This document shows positions 12,798 to 13,557 of a DNA stretch of 13,557 bases, in pieces (the first letter of the stretch is position 1; every line of letters begins with the position of its first letter). Source of the DNA: SLJN01 sp964505385 (GTDB lineage: Bacteria; Bacteroidota; Rhodothermia; Balneolales; Natronogracilivirgulaceae). The notes beneath the pieces were generated by a model that saw nothing but the letters and a program-made list of their open reading frames with translations, was not told where the DNA came from and made no database searches. The stretch is taken from NCBI GenBank assembly GCA_964505385.1, contig CAZDIA010000067.1, positions 1 to 13,557 on the forward strand, in the 5' to 3' direction. The translations under genes were made by a program, and so were the position numbers.

Positions 12798-13344
12798 CCG
12801 TCAACTCCAGAATATGCCGGCTGGTTGTGTCGGTGCGGATTTCCCCGTCACTGATACTTTGGGGCACCCTCACCTGATTAAGCTCAAATCGTTTTACCTC
12901 AACTTCCGGATTCCTGTTTTCATAGCTGCGAACAAGCCCCGATAACATATTATTTAAATCCTTTTCGGCCTGATCCAGCTCAAGGGAATCGGCAGTATTT
13001 ACCTGATGTTCCTTGCTTTGCACTTTCCGCATGAATGCTCTTTTGGAAAAATGCGTGACTTCATTGAATGGATAGCGGAGCTGCGATCCGTCATCCAAAG
13101 TGATGCGGTATTCCATGTAATTATTGCCTGGATAAGGGTTGGAATACATCCCCCAGGAGGCAAAAGGGTAGAAGAGATCATTATCCTTAACGCTTTGCCC
13201 GAGCAATGCCAGAAATATGATAAGGCAGATCACAATGGTTTTCGATCGTCCGATCCCGGAAAACAGAGCCGGCGCATCTGTTTTGTACACCACCCATAAA
13301 ATCAAAAAGATGTAAACAAGAATTTCTAGTGAATAGTAGTGCAT
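12787..13344 (-). CDS. Membrane-anchored partner of the HTTM-like protein
   Basis: This 185-residue protein has two hydrophobic segments (about 5-20 and 35-49), then the motif FYPFASWGMYS (58-68) and a soluble domain (70-185) with several beta-rich stretches (YMEYRITLDDG, VEVKRFELNQVRVP) and one long charged helix (about 98-142). I do not know a named family, but a short two-helix protein with a '(Y/F)PF..(W/Y).M(Y/F)S' motif beside an HTTM-type protein is an arrangement I have met in bacteria; this is recollection, not a search. It is the first gene of the pair and its TGA lies inside the start of the HTTM-like gene. With both termini probably on the same side, the soluble domain would face the periplasm or the cytoplasm depending on orientation. 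The ATG at 13344 lies five bases after a possible -7 box. Confidence 0.75.
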   Translation of the reverse strand: MHYYSLEILVYIFLILWVVYKTDAPALFSGIGRSKTIVICLIIFLALLGQSVKDNDLFYPFASWGMYSNPYPGNNYMEYRITLDDGSQLRYPFNEVTHFSKRAFMRKVQSKEHQVNTADSLELDQAEKDLNNMLSGLVRSYENRNPEVEVKRFELNQVRVPQSISDGEIRTDTTSRHILELTDEK

Positions 13345-13349
13345 ATAAG

Positions 13350-13357
13350 CAAATGTA
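13350..13357 (-). promoter_or_regulatory. Possible Bacteroidota-type -7 box
   Basis: TACATTTG on the minus strand matches the TAnnTTTG -7 consensus of Bacteroidota promoters and ends five bases before the ATG at 13344, which would give a leaderless or nearly leaderless transcript. No well-spaced TTG -33 element is seen, so confidence is low. Confidence 0.25.
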
Positions 13358-13427
13358 TTATGGTTAAATGGCCAGTTAATTTATAAGAAGAGCAACTTAA
13401 ATCAAAGTTTCAGTTACCAGCACAATC

Positions 13428-13459
13428 TTCGGCTGCCCACTACAAGTTGGGCTGCCGAA
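13428..13459 (+). repeat. Module A hairpin, copy 8
   Basis: It is identical in arms and loop to copy 2. It follows a single CAGTTAC heptamer (13411-13417). Confidence 0.8.
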
Positions 13460-13474
13460 TTTAAGGGCACGGTG

Positions 13475-13557
13475 TTTAACCGCAGAGCTCACACAGAGAA
13501 AAACGCGGAGGGCACGGGGGTAGAGGGCACAGAACTCCTGCCAGGTCGCGACCGCAG
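13475..13557 (+). repeat. Module C, copy 3, cut by the window end
   Basis: Module B followed by ACGCGGAGGGCACGGGGG and CTCCTGCCAGGTCGCGACCG reproduces the first 80 or so bases of copies 1 and 2 with a few changes. The two-gene HTTM operon therefore lies between copies 2 and 3, as the six-helix gene lies between copies 1 and 2. Confidence 0.8.

Noticed and set aside
6127..13557. Integron-like cassette array, because gene blocks alternate with hairpin repeats and GTTTAAC/GTTAAAC strings occur in module B
   Set aside because: Genes are in both orientations, no integrase is present, the repeats are not one per gene in fixed orientation, and the attC core layout with two matched boxes and extrahelical bases is not seen.

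Overview
The window looks like a chromosomal segment from a Bacteroidota-like bacterium, possibly of the Balneolales/Rhodothermota side. This is inference from several weak signs: most genes lack a clear Shine-Dalgarno sequence, the transposase and its flanking palindromes are of a type common in that group, and there is a CrtI-type carotenoid desaturase, a ligase-associated nuclease and a Tat-exported aldo/keto reductase. I see no rRNA, tRNA, CRISPR array or phage gene.

Layout. 1-460 is AT-rich with no supported gene. 461-1133 is a REPtron-like unit: a small HUH (Y1) transposase (562-1014) between near-perfect 43-bp inverted palindromic ends. 1406-2893 (-) encodes a CrtI-family desaturase. 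2909-3136 is a MITE-like element with 13-bp inverted ends. 5101-6087 (-) and 3210-4919 (-) are a metallo-beta-lactamase-fold exonuclease followed by an ATP-dependent DNA ligase, a known DNA-repair pairing; the gap between them is filled by an inverted array of 8-bp repeats. 6564-7355 (-) is an orphan membrane protein. 7356-8415 is about 1 kb of layered repeats. 8416-9422 (+) is a possible leader ORF and a Tat-signal aldo/keto reductase. 9560-10178 (-) is a ribbon-helix-helix antitoxin/PIN toxin pair. 10701-11507 (-) is an orphan six-helix membrane protein. 11916-13344 (-) is a two-gene operon: a membrane-anchored protein with a 'PFASWGMYS' motif and an HTTM-like multi-helix membrane protein.

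The most striking property is the intergenic DNA. From about 6.1 kb to the end, every one- or two-gene block is separated by copies of the same modules: a hairpin of the TTCGGCTGCCC...GGGCTGCCGAA type (module A, 8 clear copies plus one variant), a TTTAACCGCAGAGCTCACAGAG element (module B, many copies, both strands), and a longer structured element of about 275 bp (module C, two nearly identical copies plus a third cut by the window end). Around these lie 7-bp and 8-bp tandem arrays and other palindromes. The region therefore reads as an accessory island of small gene blocks embedded in repeats. No recombinase in the window explains this spacing apart from the REP-type transposase, whose own palindromes are different.

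Working together: the exonuclease and ligase probably act in one repair pathway, the toxin and antitoxin form one module, and the HTTM-like protein and its partner probably form one membrane complex. The other genes appear to be independent.
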